Source: Bacteroidia bacterium
GTDB taxonomy: Bacteria > Bacteroidota > Bacteroidia > J057
Direction: 5' to 3'
Length of the DNA: 64,000 nucleotides
Assembly (NCBI GenBank): GCA_041391665.1
Contig: JAWKNO010000002.1
Span: 496,001 to 560,000 of the forward strand
In this document: positions 62,420 to 64,000 of the stretch, in pieces
Position numbering within the stretch: position 1 is the stretch's first letter
Layout: the number at the start of each line of letters is the position of its first letter
Notes under the pieces: generated by a model
What the model was told of the DNA's origin: nothing
Database searches by the model: none
What the model saw: only the letters and a program-made list of their open reading frames with translations
Made by a program: the position numbers and the translations under genes

Positions 62420-64000
62420 ATGGAAAGGTACATATCGGGACTAGTTATACTGTTTGGAATTTATTGCTCTGTTCCAAACCTCCTTGCCCAGCCAGTTGCT
62501 GATTTCCAGGCAGATACCACCTACGGTTGCGCACCAGTTGTCGTGACCTTCGAAGATTTATCCACCAATGCCGTCTCCTGGCAATGGAATACGGGTGTGG
62601 GAACATCCACTTTGCAGAATCCTGGCGTGATCTACACGCAGCCGGGAACTTATACCGTGACCCTGATTGTCACTTCGGCAAACGGACAGAAAGATACCCT
62701 GACCCGGGTGAACTACATTACCACTCACGGAAACCCTGTGGTGGATTTTTCGGCAAACCTCACCAATGTATGTAGATTTACCCCCATTGTATTTTCTGAT
62801 CAGTCGACCAATCCCTCCGGAAACATTGTTTCCTGGATGTGGGATTTTGGAGACGGTACAACGAGTAGTTTGCAAAATCCGGTTCACCCCTATACTTCTC
62901 CCGGGATATATCCGGTCTCGCTTATCGTGGAGAACCAATACCATTGCAGCGATGATAAAATCCTCAATGCATACATACAGGTAAATTCTCCGGATGCCTC
63001 TTTTTCTGCTACAAACCTGCTTGCGTGTGGCCCACCGCTGACGAGCACTTTTACCAGTACCGGCGACACGACCGGCATACACTTATGGGATTTTGGGGAT
63101 GGGACAACCTCATCGCTGGTGCACCCTGTCCACACTTATCAATCAAACGGAAGCTACGATGTAACGCATATTATTGAAGATGCTCAGGGTTGCAGAGACA
63201 CACTTACGAAAGATGGACTGGTAAATATTGGGGTGAATACCCTGAGCCTTTCAGTCAGTGATACCTCTATTTGTGTGGGAGATACAATCTTTTTCACCAC
63301 CAATGCAGCCTCAAACAGCAATATCCACTGGGATTTTGGCAACGGAATCTCTGCTACCGGGCTTGTCCCATATTACAAATATTCAGGACCAGGTAGTTAT
63401 CATATTGTAGCTACAGTATCTGATGCGAGTGGGTGTATATATGATCTTCAGGCAGATGTGTCTGTATATGCGCTCCCCAATCCCTGGTTTGCAGCCAGTA
63501 CACCGAAAATTGGTTGTGAAGTGCCCTTTACGGTTCAGTTTCAGGATCAATCCACCAATGCTGTTTCCTGGTGGTGGTATTTTTGGGATGGAACGTATGA
63601 TTCTGTTCAACATCCGCTGCATACTTTTTACACAGTGGATACTTTCAACATCCGGCTTACGGTAACCGGCCCCGGAGGATGCTCAAATACTCGCACCCTG
63701 GCTGATTTTGTTCAGATCCGGGAAGTGCGGAATGGATTTGTGGCAGATAAAACCAATGGTTGTGCGCCCCTTGACGTAACATTCAGTGATACGACTTACT
63801 CTCCTTACCCGGTGATCACCTGGCTTTGGGATTTTGGCGACGGCACTACCTCTACTCTGCAAAACCCTTCCCATACCTTTGTGGATACCGGCTATTACGA
63901 TATTACCCTGATCACTTCCAACAGCCAGGGATGTACCGATACAATCATTCGCCCCAACTATATCAGCGCCGGCCAAAAACCTATAATCGATTTTGCCGCA
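62420..64000 (+). CDS. PKD-repeat surface protein (3' end outside window)
   Basis: The frame from ATG 62420 stays open to the last base (527 codons) and continues beyond the window. A signal peptide (SGLVILFGIYCSVPNLLAQ) is followed by about six PKD domains, each with the core WDFGDGTTS or a variant (WMWDFGDGTTSS, LWDFGDGTTS, HWDFGNGIS, WWYFWDGTY, WLWDFGDGTTS) and the NPxHxY/F and GCxD endings. Such proteins in Bacteroidota are exported, often by T9SS, and work in adhesion or gliding; a T9SS tail would be outside the window. A consensus -7 box lies just upstream. Confidence 0.9.
   Translation, partial: MERYISGLVILFGIYCSVPNLLAQPVADFQADTTYGCAPVVVTFEDLSTNAVSWQWNTGVGTSTLQNPGVIYTQPGTYTVTLIVTSANGQKDTLTRVNYITTHGNPVVDFSANLTNVCRFTPIVFSDQSTNPSGNIVSWMWDFGDGTTSSLQNPVHPYTSPGIYPVSLIVENQYHCSDDKILNAYIQVNSPDASFSATNLLACGPPLTSTFTSTGDTTGIHLWDFGDGTTSSLVHPVHTYQSNGSYDVTHIIEDAQGCRDTLTKDGLVNIGVNTLSLSVSDTSICVGDTIFFTTNAASNSNIHWDFGNGISATGLVPYYKYSGPGSYHIVATVSDASGCIYDLQADVSVYALPNPWFAASTPKIGCEVPFTVQFQDQSTNAVSWWWYFWDGTYDSVQHPLHTFYTVDTFNIRLTVTGPGGCSNTRTLADFVQIREVRNGFVADKTNGCAPLDVTFSDTTYSPYPVITWLWDFGDGTTSTLQNPSHTFVDTGYYDITLITSNSQGCTDTIIRPNYISAGQKPIIDFAA

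Overview
The window reads as chromosomal DNA of a Bacteroidota bacterium, probably a gliding, protein-secreting Saprospiria- or Cytophagia-like lineage (the class is inference). Signs are a type IX secretion / gliding-type C-terminal domain on a giant adhesin (1-5492), a type A T9SS sorting tail on a secreted phosphatase-family protein, PKD adhesins, many lipoproteins, a DAHP synthase-chorismate mutase fusion, and promoters of the Bacteroidota form TTTG-N17-20-TAnnTTTG. No rRNA, tRNA, CRISPR or prophage was seen.

Layout. 1-8045: 3' part of a giant repeat adhesin, an HTTM membrane protein and a class V aminotransferase. 8083-12317: an aromatic amino acid operon (pheA, aminotransferase, tyrA, DAHP synthase-chorismate mutase) behind a Phe/Tyr-rich leader peptide with mutually exclusive antiterminator and terminator. 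12320-19655: lytic transglycosylase, T9SS-exported EEP protein, WG-repeat protein, fur-STAS-purA, and groS-groL. 19906-31943: a degenerate SGNH lipoprotein, a FAD/Fe-S oxidase, an ADPRibase-Mn-like phosphoesterase, pstSCAB with an upstream porin whose frame is broken by one stop codon, and a GH113-like lipoprotein. 32016-39910: Prc protease, a second EEP protein, YaaA, ComEC, a RAYT-type transposase beside a large palindrome, and an enoyl-CoA hydratase.

39927-51443: tgt, rhomboid, pnuC plus an NR-kinase domain protein (NAD salvage), folC, a PorV/FadL-like barrel followed by a helix-hairpin-helix barrel, an NPP-type phosphodiesterase, pncB, a fold-back repeat and a TIGR02757 protein. 51451-57950: PrsW, a c-type cytochrome lipoprotein, a GNAT enzyme, a TPR-CHAT protease-like lipoprotein and a Cys-rich lipoprotein. 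58060-64000: an ArsC-like protein, two unknown exported proteins, a 7 x 27-bp palindromic array between convergent genes, an HExxH membrane protein, rfbB, and the start of a PKD-repeat adhesin that runs off the window.

The most interesting signals are the Phe/Tyr attenuator, the palindromic array whose outermost hairpins contain both flanking stop codons, the three-repeat superperiod in the giant adhesin, the nonsense codon in the pst-linked porin, and two structured intergenic palindromes, one next to a transposase lacking its catalytic tyrosine. All identifications come from reading motifs; no database search was run.
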